A DNA stretch of 64,000 nucleotides from Azospirillum sp. TSH58. Lineage in GTDB: Bacteria > Pseudomonadota > Alphaproteobacteria > Azospirillales > Azospirillaceae. Position 1 is the first letter of the stretch. The number at the start of each line of letters is the position of its first letter. The translations under genes were made by a program, and so were the position numbers. This document shows positions 26,123-34,777 of this stretch, piece after piece. The DNA lies in contig NZ_CP022369.1 in NCBI RefSeq assembly GCF_003119115.1, positions 310,001-374,000 on the forward strand, read 5' to 3'. The notes below the pieces were generated by a model, which worked only from the letters and a program-made list of their open reading frames with translations, did not search any database and was not told where the DNA came from.

Positions 26123-28201
26123 TCAGAGCGCGAGCTGAAGGGGAGCGTTCTCGCCGGTCTCCGCTTCGGCGGGGACGGCGCAGCACAGCAGCACCTCGTC
26201 CGCGGCGACCGCCGCGCTCGGCTCCTTGACGTAGGTCACCGCACCCCTGAGCAGCTTGGTGCGGCAGGTCCCGCAGGTCCCCTCGCGGCAACTGAAGGCG
26301 GGATCGAGGCCGCGCGCCTCGGCCAAGTCGAGCAGCGTGCCGGAACCGGGTGTCCAGCGCGCCTCCTTGAGCGTGTCCATGAAGGCGACCGGCACCGGCC
26401 TGGTCGCGGGCGGCCGGCGCGGCGGTGCGGCGACGGCTTCCGTGGTCCTGCCCGTCCGCTTCAGGGACGACGGCCCGAACGCTTCCGCGTGAATCCGGTC
26501 GTCGGCGATGTTGACGCCGCGCAGGCCGTCGTAGAGGGCCTGGGTGAAGGCGGGCGGCCCGCAGAGATAGAAGTCGTAATCGTTGAAACCGAGGACGCGC
26601 GTCAGCAGCGCCATGTCGATGCGGCCCACCGCGTCGTAATCGACTCCCTGTGCGGCATCGCCGGGATCGCTGAGGACGCGGACGAGCCGGACGGCACCGT
26701 TCGCCGCCGTGACGAGGTCGGTGATTTCCCGGTCGAACGGACGCTCCGCTTTTGAGCGCGCCGCGTGGACCAGGATCGTCGGGCGGATGCGCTGCGTGCG
26801 CAGCCCCTCATAGACCACGTGGCGCAGCATGGCGAGCAGCGGCGTGATGCCGACGCCGCCGGCCAGCAGCACCGCTGGCCGCGTCGCGCGGGCGTCGATG
26901 GTGAAGCCGCCCGCCGGCCCGCGCGCCTCGATGACGTCGCCGACCCGGACATGGTCGTGCAGGTGCCGCGACACCAGGCCCTCGCGCTTGACGCTGATCC
27001 GATAGGTTCCGTCCGATGGGGCGACGGACAGCGTGTAGGTCCGGACGACCGGCGTGTCGGCGCCCGCCGGGGTGACGCGGATGGGCAGATGCTGTCCGGC
27101 CAGATGCGGCAACAGCCCGGCGCCGTCGTTCGGCCGCAGATGGAAGGAGCGGATGGTGGCGCTTTCCTCGACGATGTCCGTCACCGTCATCGGCCGCCAG
27201 CGCGTTGCCGTTTCCTCCGCGCGCAGCCGGTCGGCGGTCTGGCGCCAGTCGCCGGTCATCAGGGAACTGGGGGACCAGCCGTCCGCCCGCAACGTCCAGC
27301 GCAGGGCCAGGGCGCCGCGCCGGCGGACGACTTTGCGCGCCTTGAACGTCCACAGCCGCTCGGCGCCCTGGAAGGCGGCGATCTCCGGTGACTCCAGGAC
27401 CACGGCGGCGTCGCCGGTCATCTGCAGCAGATCGCCGCTGGCGAAATCGACGAAGAGCAGCCCCGCCTGTCCGTTGAGCAGGATGTTGCCGAGCGTGGCG
27501 AAGAAGAGGTTGCCGTCGAAATCGGGAATGGTGAGCGTTCCGTCTTCGGCCACGCGGACGAACCCGGCCTTGCCGCCGCGATGCGACACGTCGACCTGCC
27601 GATGGTCGCCACGGTCGGCGTAGGAGGCGACGAAGAAGGCGTCCGCCGCCTCGATCACCGCCCGCGCCGCCGGATCGAGGGCCGTCAGCTCCTCGACGGC
27701 GCCGCCGAAGGGCTGGGCGGGATCGCGGGCCAGCGTCGCGTCGCGCAGCTGGATGTAGCGGGGGCAGTTCCCGAAACTCTGGTCGACATCGACGCGGAAT
27801 CCGGCGGGCGTCGTCGTGGCGACGCCGTTCATGCGGTTGCGCCGCCGCGTGTTCATCTCGATGCCGAGGAGGCCGACCGGTTGGCCGTCGGTCAGGCCGG
27901 CCGCCGCGGGATCGCCGGCGTTCGGCCGCGCGGCGATGTCGAGAACGGTCGGCGACGGCGAGGACAGGAAACCGGGGCGGCCCTCCAGCACGGTGGCCCA
28001 GGCATCCCCGCCCGGGTCGGCGCTGCCGATCACGATGAAGGGGAGCTGGGCGTAGAAGTCGCGGTGCTGGTCGGGCATGAAGTCGCGGATGACCCGCTGC
28101 CCCACCATCGCCATCCGTTCGGCGACGCCGGCTCCGACCTTCTCCTGCAGGAACGTCTCGCCCTCATGCCAGATCGGCAGCGTCTTCGCGGTCTCGCCCA
28201 T
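26123..28201 (-). CDS. Split-barrel FMN protein fused to FAD/NAD oxidoreductase and 2Fe-2S ferredoxin
   Basis: Multidomain redox protein of 692 residues. About 1-320 is a pyridoxamine-phosphate-oxidase-like split barrel (RDFMPDQHRDFYAQLPFIVIGSAD, later GTLTIPDFDGNLFFATLGNILLN). About 335-580 is a ferredoxin-reductase module with flavin stretch VVRTYTLSVAPSDGTYRISV and NAD part AVLLAGGVGITPLLAMLRHV, then FYLCGPPAFTQALYDGL. The last 85 residues are a plant-type 2Fe-2S domain with CREGTCGTC and a final Cys in EVLLCCAVP. This resembles an electron-transfer chain in one chain, from NAD(P)H to FAD to Fe-S, with a second flavin site. The ATG at 28201 is preceded by GAGGAGA; the frame is open further upstream but over the GST gene. 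It lies 56 bases downstream of the GST gene. Confidence 0.9.
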   Translation of the reverse strand: MGETAKTLPIWHEGETFLQEKVGAGVAERMAMVGQRVIRDFMPDQHRDFYAQLPFIVIGSADPGGDAWATVLEGRPGFLSSPSPTVLDIAARPNAGDPAAAGLTDGQPVGLLGIEMNTRRRNRMNGVATTTPAGFRVDVDQSFGNCPRYIQLRDATLARDPAQPFGGAVEELTALDPAARAVIEAADAFFVASYADRGDHRQVDVSHRGGKAGFVRVAEDGTLTIPDFDGNLFFATLGNILLNGQAGLLFVDFASGDLLQMTGDAAVVLESPEIAAFQGAERLWTFKARKVVRRRGALALRWTLRADGWSPSSLMTGDWRQTADRLRAEETATRWRPMTVTDIVEESATIRSFHLRPNDGAGLLPHLAGQHLPIRVTPAGADTPVVRTYTLSVAPSDGTYRISVKREGLVSRHLHDHVRVGDVIEARGPAGGFTIDARATRPAVLLAGGVGITPLLAMLRHVVYEGLRTQRIRPTILVHAARSKAERPFDREITDLVTAANGAVRLVRVLSDPGDAAQGVDYDAVGRIDMALLTRVLGFNDYDFYLCGPPAFTQALYDGLRGVNIADDRIHAEAFGPSSLKRTGRTTEAVAAPPRRPPATRPVPVAFMDTLKEARWTPGSGTLLDLAEARGLDPAFSCREGTCGTCRTKLLRGAVTYVKEPSAAVAADEVLLCCAVPAEAETGENAPLQLAL

Positions 28202-28257
28202 GTCCGGTCTCCTCGGTGAAGGAAGCGGGCGCGCGGGGTGCGCGCCCGGACGCAGCG

Positions 28258-28872
28258 TCAAGCGGCGGTGAGCCCCGCCGGCGTCTGGGCGAAGGGGACG
28301 AAGCCCGGCAGCGCCTCGACCCGGCGGAGGAAGGCGTTGACGGCCGGATAGCCCGACAGATCGACATTGCCTTCCGGGGCGCGGGCGACGTAGCTGTAGA
28401 TGGCGACGTCGGCGACCGTCGGCTGGACGCCGACCAGCCAGTCGCGGCCGGACAGGTGGCTGTCGAGCCTCTTCAGCAGGGTGTGGGCGCGGCCGATGAC
28501 CTCGTCGGGATTGAAGCTGGCGCCGAACACCGTGACCAGCCGCGCCGCCGCCGGGCCGTAGGCGACCTCGCCGGCCGCGACCGACAGCCAGCGCTGGACG
28601 GCCGCCGCACTCCGGGCGTCCTCGGGCAGCCAGTCGGTGCGCCCGGCCTTCTTCGCCAGATAGACCAGGATGGCGTTCGAGTCCGAGACGACCACGCCGT
28701 CGTCCTCCAGCACGGGCACCTGACCGAACGGGTTCAGCGCCAGGAATTCGGGCGTCTTGTGCGCGCCCGCCTTCAGGTCGACCTCGACCAGCTCGTGCGG
28801 CAGTCCGAGCAGGGAGACGAACAGGCGGGCGCGGTGCGCGTGGCCCGACAGCGGGTGATGATAGAGCTTCAT
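28258..28872 (-). CDS. Glutathione S-transferase
   Basis: Protein of 204 residues with the thioredoxin-like N-terminal domain (MKLYHHPLSGHAHRARLFVS, then NPFGQVPVLEDDGVVVSDSNAI, holding the cis-Pro and the glutathione-binding ED/SDS segment). The all-helical C-terminal domain includes GVQPTVADVAIYSYVARAPEG. Catalysis would use a Ser near the N-terminus, as in beta- or nu-like GSTs. The ATG at 28872 follows AGGAG. First gene of the GST, reductase fusion, NTF2-like and LysR run; conjugation or isomerisation of an electrophile is its expected role. Confidence 0.92.
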   Translation of the reverse strand: MKLYHHPLSGHAHRARLFVSLLGLPHELVEVDLKAGAHKTPEFLALNPFGQVPVLEDDGVVVSDSNAILVYLAKKAGRTDWLPEDARSAAAVQRWLSVAAGEVAYGPAAARLVTVFGASFNPDEVIGRAHTLLKRLDSHLSGRDWLVGVQPTVADVAIYSYVARAPEGNVDLSGYPAVNAFLRRVEALPGFVPFAQTPAGLTAA

Positions 28873-29079
28873 GGCTGACTCCTGCGATGCCGGCCGGGAC
28901 CATCCCGATCCGCACACAGAGAGTGCGCCCGTCAGCCGGTTACCGGAATGACCCGGTTTGGCAGTTCATCATTACAGCCAGTGCAATAATGCTGGCGGGG
29001 GAGAGGGCTATGAAGGCCAAATGCGACAGCGCCGTACGGTCCTTTAAGCCGTCTTGACCTTCGGCCGCTTCCACGGCAT

Positions 29080-29093
29080 TATGATGCATCATA
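29080..29093. promoter_or_regulatory. Palindromic operator upstream of the GntR gene
   Basis: TATGATGCATCATA is a perfect 14-bp palindrome 35 bases before the GntR ATG. A near-identical copy (13 of 14) lies before the kinase gene at 29858, so it is probably the binding site of the GntR regulator, which would control itself and the kinase/aminotransferase pair. Confidence 0.65.
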
Positions 29094-29128
29094 CATCGCA
29101 TGACGCGCAGCGGCGGGAAGGGCGGAGG

Positions 29129-29812
29129 ATGAGCGGGTTCGATCTCACCCTTCTTGAACACGACAATCTCGGCGGCACGATTTACCAGAAACTGTGCGAG
29201 GCCCTGATGAAGGGCGCCTTCAAGCCGAACGACCGCCTCAAGATCCGCGATCTCGCCGACCGGCTGGGGACGAGCGTCACGCCGGTGCGCGACGCCATCC
29301 TGCGGCTGGTGCAGGATCAGGCCCTGGTGCTGCGCTCGCCGCGCGACATCCGCGTTCCGATGCTGACCCGCGCCGTCTACCTGGAAATCCGCGACATCCG
29401 GGTCAATCTGGAGGGGCTGGCCGCTGCGCGGGCCGCCGAACAGGCCACGCCCGCCCAGATCGCGGCCTTGGATGCCCTGCTCAAGCGCAACGAGGAGGCG
29501 ATGGCCGCCGGCGACACCGCGCTGGCCACCGAACTCAACCAGATCTTCCATTTCAAGGTGTCCGAGATCGCGGACATGCCGGTGCTCGGCGACATTCTGC
29601 GGCGGCTCTGGCTCCAGATGGGGCCGTTGATCGCCGACGTCTATGGCGGCGCCGGGCGCACGATGATCGACCACCATTACCCGCTGATGGACGCCATCCG
29701 CGGTCACGACGGCCCCGCCGCCGCCCGCGCCATCCAGGCCGACATCCTGCTGGCCAGCGGCCCGATCCTGGAGAGGATCGACGGCGTGCGTCCCGAGGCG
29801 CTCGCCGTCTGA
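29129..29812 (+). CDS. GntR-family (FadR/FCD-type) regulator
   Basis: Regulator of 227 residues. The N-terminal winged helix spans about residues 12-78 (IYQKLCEALMKGAFKPNDRLKIRDLADRLG, then SVTPVRDAILRL, the GntR signature). An FCD-type helical effector domain follows (about 85-220) with E, D and H residues that usually bind a metal and ligand (EIRDIRVNLEG; NQIFHFKVSEIA; DHHYPLMDAIRG). The ATG at 29129 follows GGCGGAGG; upstream in-frame codons overlap the operator. The two palindromes at 29080-29093 and 29858-29871 fit autoregulation and control of the downstream pair. Confidence 0.92.
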   Translation: MSGFDLTLLEHDNLGGTIYQKLCEALMKGAFKPNDRLKIRDLADRLGTSVTPVRDAILRLVQDQALVLRSPRDIRVPMLTRAVYLEIRDIRVNLEGLAAARAAEQATPAQIAALDALLKRNEEAMAAGDTALATELNQIFHFKVSEIADMPVLGDILRRLWLQMGPLIADVYGGAGRTMIDHHYPLMDAIRGHDGPAAARAIQADILLASGPILERIDGVRPEALAV

Positions 29813-29857
29813 TCCCATGCCGAACTCAACCGCAGCCCAGGCCGACCCAGCCGCCAA

Positions 29858-29871
29858 TATGATGCATCAAA
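29858..29871. promoter_or_regulatory. Second GntR operator copy, before the kinase gene
   Basis: TATGATGCATCAAA matches the palindrome at 29080-29093 in 13 of 14 bases and lies 36 bases before the kinase ATG. Recurrence at the heads of two adjacent transcription units is good evidence for a shared operator. Confidence 0.62.
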
Positions 29872-29906
29872 CATTGACTGCTTCGAACCACGAGGAGACA
29901 CCGGCG

Positions 29907-30956
29907 ATGACACCGGCCCCGACACCGGGTGATGTTCTGACCACCGCCGCGCCGGCGGTCTCCACGGAGGAGGCCGGCGCCATCCTGCAGCGGTGGTTCG
30001 GCGTGTCCGGCACCGTCCGCGAGCTGAGCAGCGAGCGCGACCGCAACTTCCACATCGCCACGCCGAATGGGCAAGGCTACGTGCTGAAGTTCACCAACCC
30101 GGCGGAGCCGCCGCTCGTCACCGGCTTCCAGACCGGGGCGATGCAGCATGTGGCCGCCCGCGACCCGGCCCTGCCGGTGCCGCGGGTCGTGCCGACGCTG
30201 GACGGGGAGGCCCAGGCGACGGTCCGGATCGACGGCAGCGCCATGGTTCTGCGGTTGCTGACCTATCTCGAAGGGACGCCGCTCCACGCCGCGCCGGCCT
30301 CGCCGGGGCTGATGCGGGCGCTGGGAACGACGCTGGCCCGGCTGGACCGGGCGCTGGCCGACTACGAGCATCCCGGCTCGGAGCGCGACCTGCTGTGGGA
30401 CATCACCCGCACCGCCGGCGTCGCCGACCGGCTGCATTATGTGGCGGACGACCGGCGCCGCGGGATGGTCGAGCGCTTCGTCGCCCGCTTCACCGACGAG
30501 ATCGCCCCCCGGCTGCCCGCCCTGCGCCATCAGGTGATCCACAACGACCTCAACCCCCACAACGCGGTGGTCGATCCGGTCGGGCATGAGGCGGTCACCG
30601 GGATCATCGATTTCGGCGATGCGCTGCGGGCGCCGCTGGTCAACGATCTGGCGACGGCGCTCGCCTACCACGTCACCAGCGGCGAGACGCCCTTCGGCTC
30701 CGTGGTCGAGATGACCCGCGCCTACAACGCCGTGTTGCCGCTGACGGCGGAGGAGGTGGAACTGCTGCCCGATCTGGTGGCGGGCCGCCTCGCCCTGACC
30801 ATCGGCATCACCGGCTGGCGGGCGGCCGAGTACCCGGCCAACGCCGCCTACATCCTGCGCAACGCCGAACGCGCCTTCGCCGGCCTGGACCGGCTGACCG
30901 GCGACGAGGCCGCCACCGCCCGCCGCCTGCTCCATCTCGCCTGCCAGAAAGTGTGA
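29907..30956 (+). CDS. APH/choline-kinase-type phosphotransferase
   Basis: Small-molecule kinase of 349 residues with the aminoglycoside-phosphotransferase fold. The catalytic loop is HNDLNPHN (H212, N213, D214) and the metal-binding IDFGD follows. The N-terminal lobe contains RNFHIATPNGQGYVLKFTN, with the nucleotide-binding Lys. In animals this family includes hydroxylysine kinase (AGPHD1), which works ahead of a class-III phospho-lyase. The neighbouring gene encodes just such an aminotransferase-fold enzyme, which makes an amino-alcohol substrate plausible. The ATG at 29907 has GAGGAGA at good spacing. It forms an operon with the aminotransferase (6-base gap). Confidence 0.87.
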   Translation: MTPAPTPGDVLTTAAPAVSTEEAGAILQRWFGVSGTVRELSSERDRNFHIATPNGQGYVLKFTNPAEPPLVTGFQTGAMQHVAARDPALPVPRVVPTLDGEAQATVRIDGSAMVLRLLTYLEGTPLHAAPASPGLMRALGTTLARLDRALADYEHPGSERDLLWDITRTAGVADRLHYVADDRRRGMVERFVARFTDEIAPRLPALRHQVIHNDLNPHNAVVDPVGHEAVTGIIDFGDALRAPLVNDLATALAYHVTSGETPFGSVVEMTRAYNAVLPLTAEEVELLPDLVAGRLALTIGITGWRAAEYPANAAYILRNAERAFAGLDRLTGDEAATARRLLHLACQKV

Positions 30957-30962
30957 ACCGCC

Positions 30963-32279
30963 ATGACGATGATCAACGCCTACGCGCCCGACTCCGCCGG
31001 GACCCTGCCGGAGCGTGAGCGCGCCCTGATCGCCCGCCGCGAGAAGCTGCTCGGCCCGGCCTACCGCCTGTTCTACGCCGACCCGATCCACGTCGTGCGC
31101 GGGGAGGGCTCGTCCCTCTATGACGCCGAGGGCAACCGCTATCTGGACGCCTACAACAACGTCGCCTCGGTCGGGCATTCGCGGCCGGAGGTGGTGGAGG
31201 CGATGGCCAGGCAGGCGGCCGTGCTGAACACCCACACGCGCTATCTGACCGACGGCATCCTCGACTTCGCCGAAGCCTTCCTGGCGGAATTCCCGGCGGC
31301 GCTGTCGCACCTGATGCTGACCTGCACCGGCAGCGAGGCCAACGATCTGGCCCTGCGCGTCGCCCGCGTCCACACCGGCGGCACCGGCGTCGTCATCGCG
31401 CACAACGCCTACCACGGCGTGACCTCGGCGCTGGCGGAGATGTCGCCTTCGCTGGGCGCCGCCGTGAAGCTGGGCGACCATGTCCGCGTGGTGCCGGCGC
31501 CCGACGGCTACCGCCTGCCGGAGGCCGAGGTCGGCGCCGCCTTCGCCCGCTCCGTCGAGGCGGCCATCGCCGACCTGCGGGAGAAGGGGATCGCCCCGGC
31601 GGCGCTGCTGGTCGACACCATCTTCTCCAGCAGCGGCGTCTTCACCGACCCGGCCGGCTTCCTCGCCCCGGCGGTGGAGGTGATGCGCAAGGCCGGCGGC
31701 CTCTTCATCGCCGACGAGGTGCAGCCCGGCTTCGGGCGGCTCGGCACGCACATGTGGGGCTTCGCGCGCCATGGGCTGGTGCCCGACATCGTCACGGTCG
31801 GCAAGCCGATGGGCAACGGCCACCCGGTGGCGGGCGCGGTCTTCCGGCCGGAGGTGATCGAGGCGTTCGGCAAGAGCCAGCGCTATTTCAACACCTTCGG
31901 CGGCAACCCGGTGTCCTGCGCGGTGGCGCTGGCGGTGCTGCGCGTGATCAAGGCGGACCGCCTGCAGGAGAACGCCCTGGCGGTCGGCACGGAAATGATC
32001 GACGGCCTGCGCGCGCTCGCCGCCAAGCACGACCTGATCGGCGACGTGCGCGGCAGCGGGCTGTTCATCGGCGTCGAGATGGTGCGCGACCGCAAGCTGA
32101 AGACCCCGGCGTCGGAGGAGACGGCGCGCGTCGTGAACGGGATGCGCCAGCGCCGGGTGCTGATCAGCGCGACCGGGCAGGAGGGGCACATCCTGAAGAT
32201 CCGCCCGCCGCTGGTCTTCTCGTCCGAGGACGCCAAGCTGTTCCTCGCCACGCTGGACGAGGTGCTGACGGCGCTGTAA
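30963..32279 (+). CDS. Class-III PLP aminotransferase or phospho-lyase
   Basis: PLP enzyme of 438 residues. The Schiff-base lysine is K281 (VTVGKPMGNGHPVAG); LTCTGSEANDLALRVAR and LFIADEVQPGFGRLG are the other PLP-binding motifs. The N-terminus (RREKLLGPAYRLFYADPIHVVRG) and GLFIGVEMVRDR are shared with the AGXT2L group, which includes ethanolamine-phosphate and 5-phosphohydroxylysine phospho-lyases, as well as with omega-aminotransferases. Paired with the kinase upstream, elimination of phosphate from a phosphorylated amino alcohol is more attractive than transamination, but sequence alone cannot settle it. Length and motifs are complete. It converges with the MBL-fold gene, 13 bases away. 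Confidence 0.9.
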   Translation: MTMINAYAPDSAGTLPERERALIARREKLLGPAYRLFYADPIHVVRGEGSSLYDAEGNRYLDAYNNVASVGHSRPEVVEAMARQAAVLNTHTRYLTDGILDFAEAFLAEFPAALSHLMLTCTGSEANDLALRVARVHTGGTGVVIAHNAYHGVTSALAEMSPSLGAAVKLGDHVRVVPAPDGYRLPEAEVGAAFARSVEAAIADLREKGIAPAALLVDTIFSSSGVFTDPAGFLAPAVEVMRKAGGLFIADEVQPGFGRLGTHMWGFARHGLVPDIVTVGKPMGNGHPVAGAVFRPEVIEAFGKSQRYFNTFGGNPVSCAVALAVLRVIKADRLQENALAVGTEMIDGLRALAAKHDLIGDVRGSGLFIGVEMVRDRKLKTPASEETARVVNGMRQRRVLISATGQEGHILKIRPPLVFSSEDAKLFLATLDEVLTAL

Positions 32280-32292
32280 AGGCGCCGTCCCG

Positions 32293-33039
32293 TCAGCCGA
32301 GCCGTATCCGCTCGCCGGGGAGCGCCAGCCCCATCCGGCCGTCGCCGGAGCAGGCCGCGGCCAGCGCCCCGCGCTGGTCGCGGCGCACGTGGTAGAGGCG
32401 CACCGCGCCGATGCCCAGGCGCTCCGGCCAGCCGGCCAGCGCCTCATGGGCGGCGTGGAAGGGCTGGGTGGGGTCGGCCTTCAGGGTGAAGCACTCCTGG
32501 AACAGCAGGTCGGCGCCCCGGTAGAGGTCCTCGGCCTCCCGCGTCGGGCGGCCGTCGCCCGAATAGGCGAAGCTCCGCCCGCCGGCCTCCAGCCGGATCG
32601 CGTGGTTGGGGACGGCGTGCAAGGTCGGCGCGCTGCGCACGGCGAAGGGGCCGATCCGTCCCTCCGTCCCCTCGCCGGGCGTCTCGCGCCAGACCAGGGG
32701 GAACCGCCGCGCCCGCTCCGGATCGATGCCGCCCGCCTCGAACAGGCGGGTGAGCTGGCGGCGGCCCTCGGCGGTGGTGACGATCTCCAGCGGCTTGCGG
32801 CGCCCGTCGTCGGTCCAGCGGATCAGCACCGGCACCAGACCGAAGCAATGGTCGGGGTGGTGGTGCGTGAAGTACACGGCGTCCACCGCGTCCGGATCGG
32901 GCAGCGCCCGCCACAGCGACGGCGGCACCGAATGGCCGCAGTCGATCAGCAGGCGGAAGCCGTCCGCCGTCACCGCGACGGAGGAGTTGGAAAAGTCGGG
33001 GTCGCCGGCCTCGCCGACGCCCAGCACGAAGATGTCCAT
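32293..33039 (-). CDS. MBL-fold metal-dependent hydrolase
   Basis: Protein of 248 residues with the metallo-beta-lactamase metal site HHHPDH (H59, H61, D63 and H64) and later SGDGRPTRE and HAAHEAL. The fold and size are like PhnP/RNase Z-type cyclic phosphodiesterases and other hydrolases. It is the last gene of the ABC importer operon, five bases after the second permease stop. MBL proteins of this sort occur next to importers for phosphonates or amino compounds, so hydrolysis of an imported ester or cyclic phosphate is possible. The real substrate is unknown. The open frame extends upstream; the ATG at 33039 is the natural N-terminus (MDIFVLGVGEA). Confidence 0.87.
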   Translation of the reverse strand: MDIFVLGVGEAGDPDFSNSSVAVTADGFRLLIDCGHSVPPSLWRALPDPDAVDAVYFTHHHPDHCFGLVPVLIRWTDDGRRKPLEIVTTAEGRRQLTRLFEAGGIDPERARRFPLVWRETPGEGTEGRIGPFAVRSAPTLHAVPNHAIRLEAGGRSFAYSGDGRPTREAEDLYRGADLLFQECFTLKADPTQPFHAAHEALAGWPERLGIGAVRLYHVRRDQRGALAAACSGDGRMGLALPGERIRLG

Positions 33040-33044
33040 GGGGT

Positions 33045-33854
33045 TCAGTGTCCAACCTTGGCCAGAACGTCGGCCTTGAGGAAACGCTCGATCACCAGCA
33101 TGAATCCGACCGAGGGGACCAGCAGGATCAGCGCCGTGATCGCGGCGATCTGGTAGTTGCCGCCCATGCCCGCGTTGAACATGAGGAGCGGCAGGGTGGT
33201 GACGTCGGGCACGCCGACGAAATAGGTCCCGGTGAACTCGTCCAGCGATTCCAGGAACACGAAGATCGAGGAGGCCAGCACGCCGGGGGCGGCCAGCGGC
33301 AGCGTCACGTCGCGGAAGGTCCGCAGGGGCGAGGCGCCCATGTCGCGCGCCGCCTCCTCCAGCGAGCGGTCCACCGCGGCGAAGGCGGCGGCGGTGATCC
33401 ACACCGAGAAGACCAGCCCGTGCACCGTGTGCACCAGCACCACCCCGGCGACGGTGCCGTTCAGCCCCACCGCGTAGAAGATGCGCGCCACGTTGATGTG
33501 GACGGCGACGCTGGGGAAGGCCTGCGGCAGCAGGAAGGCCAGCAGGATCGCCCCCCGCCAGGGCAGGCGCAGCCGGGCCAGCGCGTAGCCCGCCGGAACC
33601 GACACCGCCAGACAGGCGGCGACCGTGAACAGCGCGATGGTGACGCTGGTCGCCAGCGACGCCATGGCGTTGGAGCGCGGGGCGAAGACCCGCTCCCAGA
33701 AGGAGAAGCCGTATTGCAGGGGCAGGGCGTGCGGGAAGTACCATTTCTCCGCCACCGCCCACAGGCCGAGGTTGGTCAGCGGCCCGAACACCGCGAAGGC
33801 GAGCAGACCGAGCAGAAGGCCGCGGGGAAGCCAGCCGAACGAACGGAACGTCAT
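33045..33854 (-). CDS. ABC importer permease 2 (PotC/FbpB type)
   Basis: Permease of 269 residues with six predicted helices and the EAA loop (EEAARDMGASPLRTFRDVTLP). Its ATG overlaps the stop of the first permease by four bases. The set of ATPase, binding protein and two permeases, with binding-protein family 1, matches spermidine/putrescine, iron and 2-aminoethylphosphonate type importers. The substrate is not readable. Confidence 0.92.
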   Translation of the reverse strand: MTFRSFGWLPRGLLLGLLAFAVFGPLTNLGLWAVAEKWYFPHALPLQYGFSFWERVFAPRSNAMASLATSVTIALFTVAACLAVSVPAGYALARLRLPWRGAILLAFLLPQAFPSVAVHINVARIFYAVGLNGTVAGVVLVHTVHGLVFSVWITAAAFAAVDRSLEEAARDMGASPLRTFRDVTLPLAAPGVLASSIFVFLESLDEFTGTYFVGVPDVTTLPLLMFNAGMGGNYQIAAITALILLVPSVGFMLVIERFLKADVLAKVGH

Positions 33855-34777
33855 CGCCCGCCCCCCTGGCGCACGCCGTGGCGCAGGTAGATCCAGCCGA
33901 CCAAACCGGCCATGGCGTAGGAGACGAAGCCCAGCGCGTTCGCCACGCCGTAATCGCCGTGGGCGTTGATGCGGTAGGCCATGTCCACGGTGATCATGGT
34001 CGGGCTGTTGGGGTTGATCATCATGGGAACGGACATCACCGACAGCATGGTCACGAAGCTGAGGATCAGCCCGACGACCAGCGTCGGACGGACCTGCGGA
34101 ACGACGATCTCGGCGAGGATGCGCAGCCGCCCGGCGCCCAGGTCGCGCGCCGCCTCGATGGTCGAGCGGTCGAGCGACGCCATGGCACCCGCCACCATCA
34201 GCGCCACGAAGGGCGTCTGCTTCCACACGAAGGTGACGACGACCCCGCGCCAGTCGAGCAGGCTGGCCGCCTGCAACGGCTCGATGATCCCGGCGCCGAT
34301 CAGCGCGTTGTTCATCAGCCCGTTCTTGGCGAGGAAGGAGCGCATCATCTGGCTCGCCACGATGAAGGGGATGAACAGCGGCCAGCGGTAGAGCCAGCGC
34401 AGCAGCGTCACCGCCACCCGGTTGCCGCCCAGCGTCAGGTAGCCGCCGATGGCGACGGACAGCAGGGCGACGAGCAGCGAGGACAGCAGGACGATGGCGA
34501 GCGTGAACAGGATGTCCATCCGGTACAGCTCGAACGCCTTGGCGAAGTTCGCCAGGGTCCAGGCGCCGCCGCGGTCCTGGAAGGCGCTGACCGCCGAATA
34601 GCCCAGGGGATAGAGGAAGAACAGCGCCACCATCGCCAGGGCGGGCGCCACGAGGATCAGGCCCCAGGCGGCGCCTCCGCCGAAGATGGCGCCGAAGCGG
34701 GCGCCGGACCGCCCCCCGCCGTCGCGGGAGGCGGCCTCGGATCGGAGGACGGCGTCAGTTGGCAACGGTCCGCTCAT
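33851..34777 (-). CDS. ABC importer permease 1 (PotB type)
   Basis: Permease of 308 residues with a hydrophilic N-terminal stretch of about 35 residues and then six or seven helices. The EAA loop is EAARDLGAGRLRILAEIVVPQ. The start at 34777 overlaps the binding-protein stop by 23 bases. It forms a heterodimer with the following permease. Confidence 0.92.
   Translation of the reverse strand: MSGPLPTDAVLRSEAASRDGGGRSGARFGAIFGGGAAWGLILVAPALAMVALFFLYPLGYSAVSAFQDRGGAWTLANFAKAFELYRMDILFTLAIVLLSSLLVALLSVAIGGYLTLGGNRVAVTLLRWLYRWPLFIPFIVASQMMRSFLAKNGLMNNALIGAGIIEPLQAASLLDWRGVVVTFVWKQTPFVALMVAGAMASLDRSTIEAARDLGAGRLRILAEIVVPQVRPTLVVGLILSFVTMLSVMSVPMMINPNSPTMITVDMAYRINAHGDYGVANALGFVSYAMAGLVGWIYLRHGVRQGGGR

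Noticed and set aside
28940..29857. Antisense frame over the GntR gene
   Set aside because: No family features, and the sense strand has a clear GntR protein with operators.
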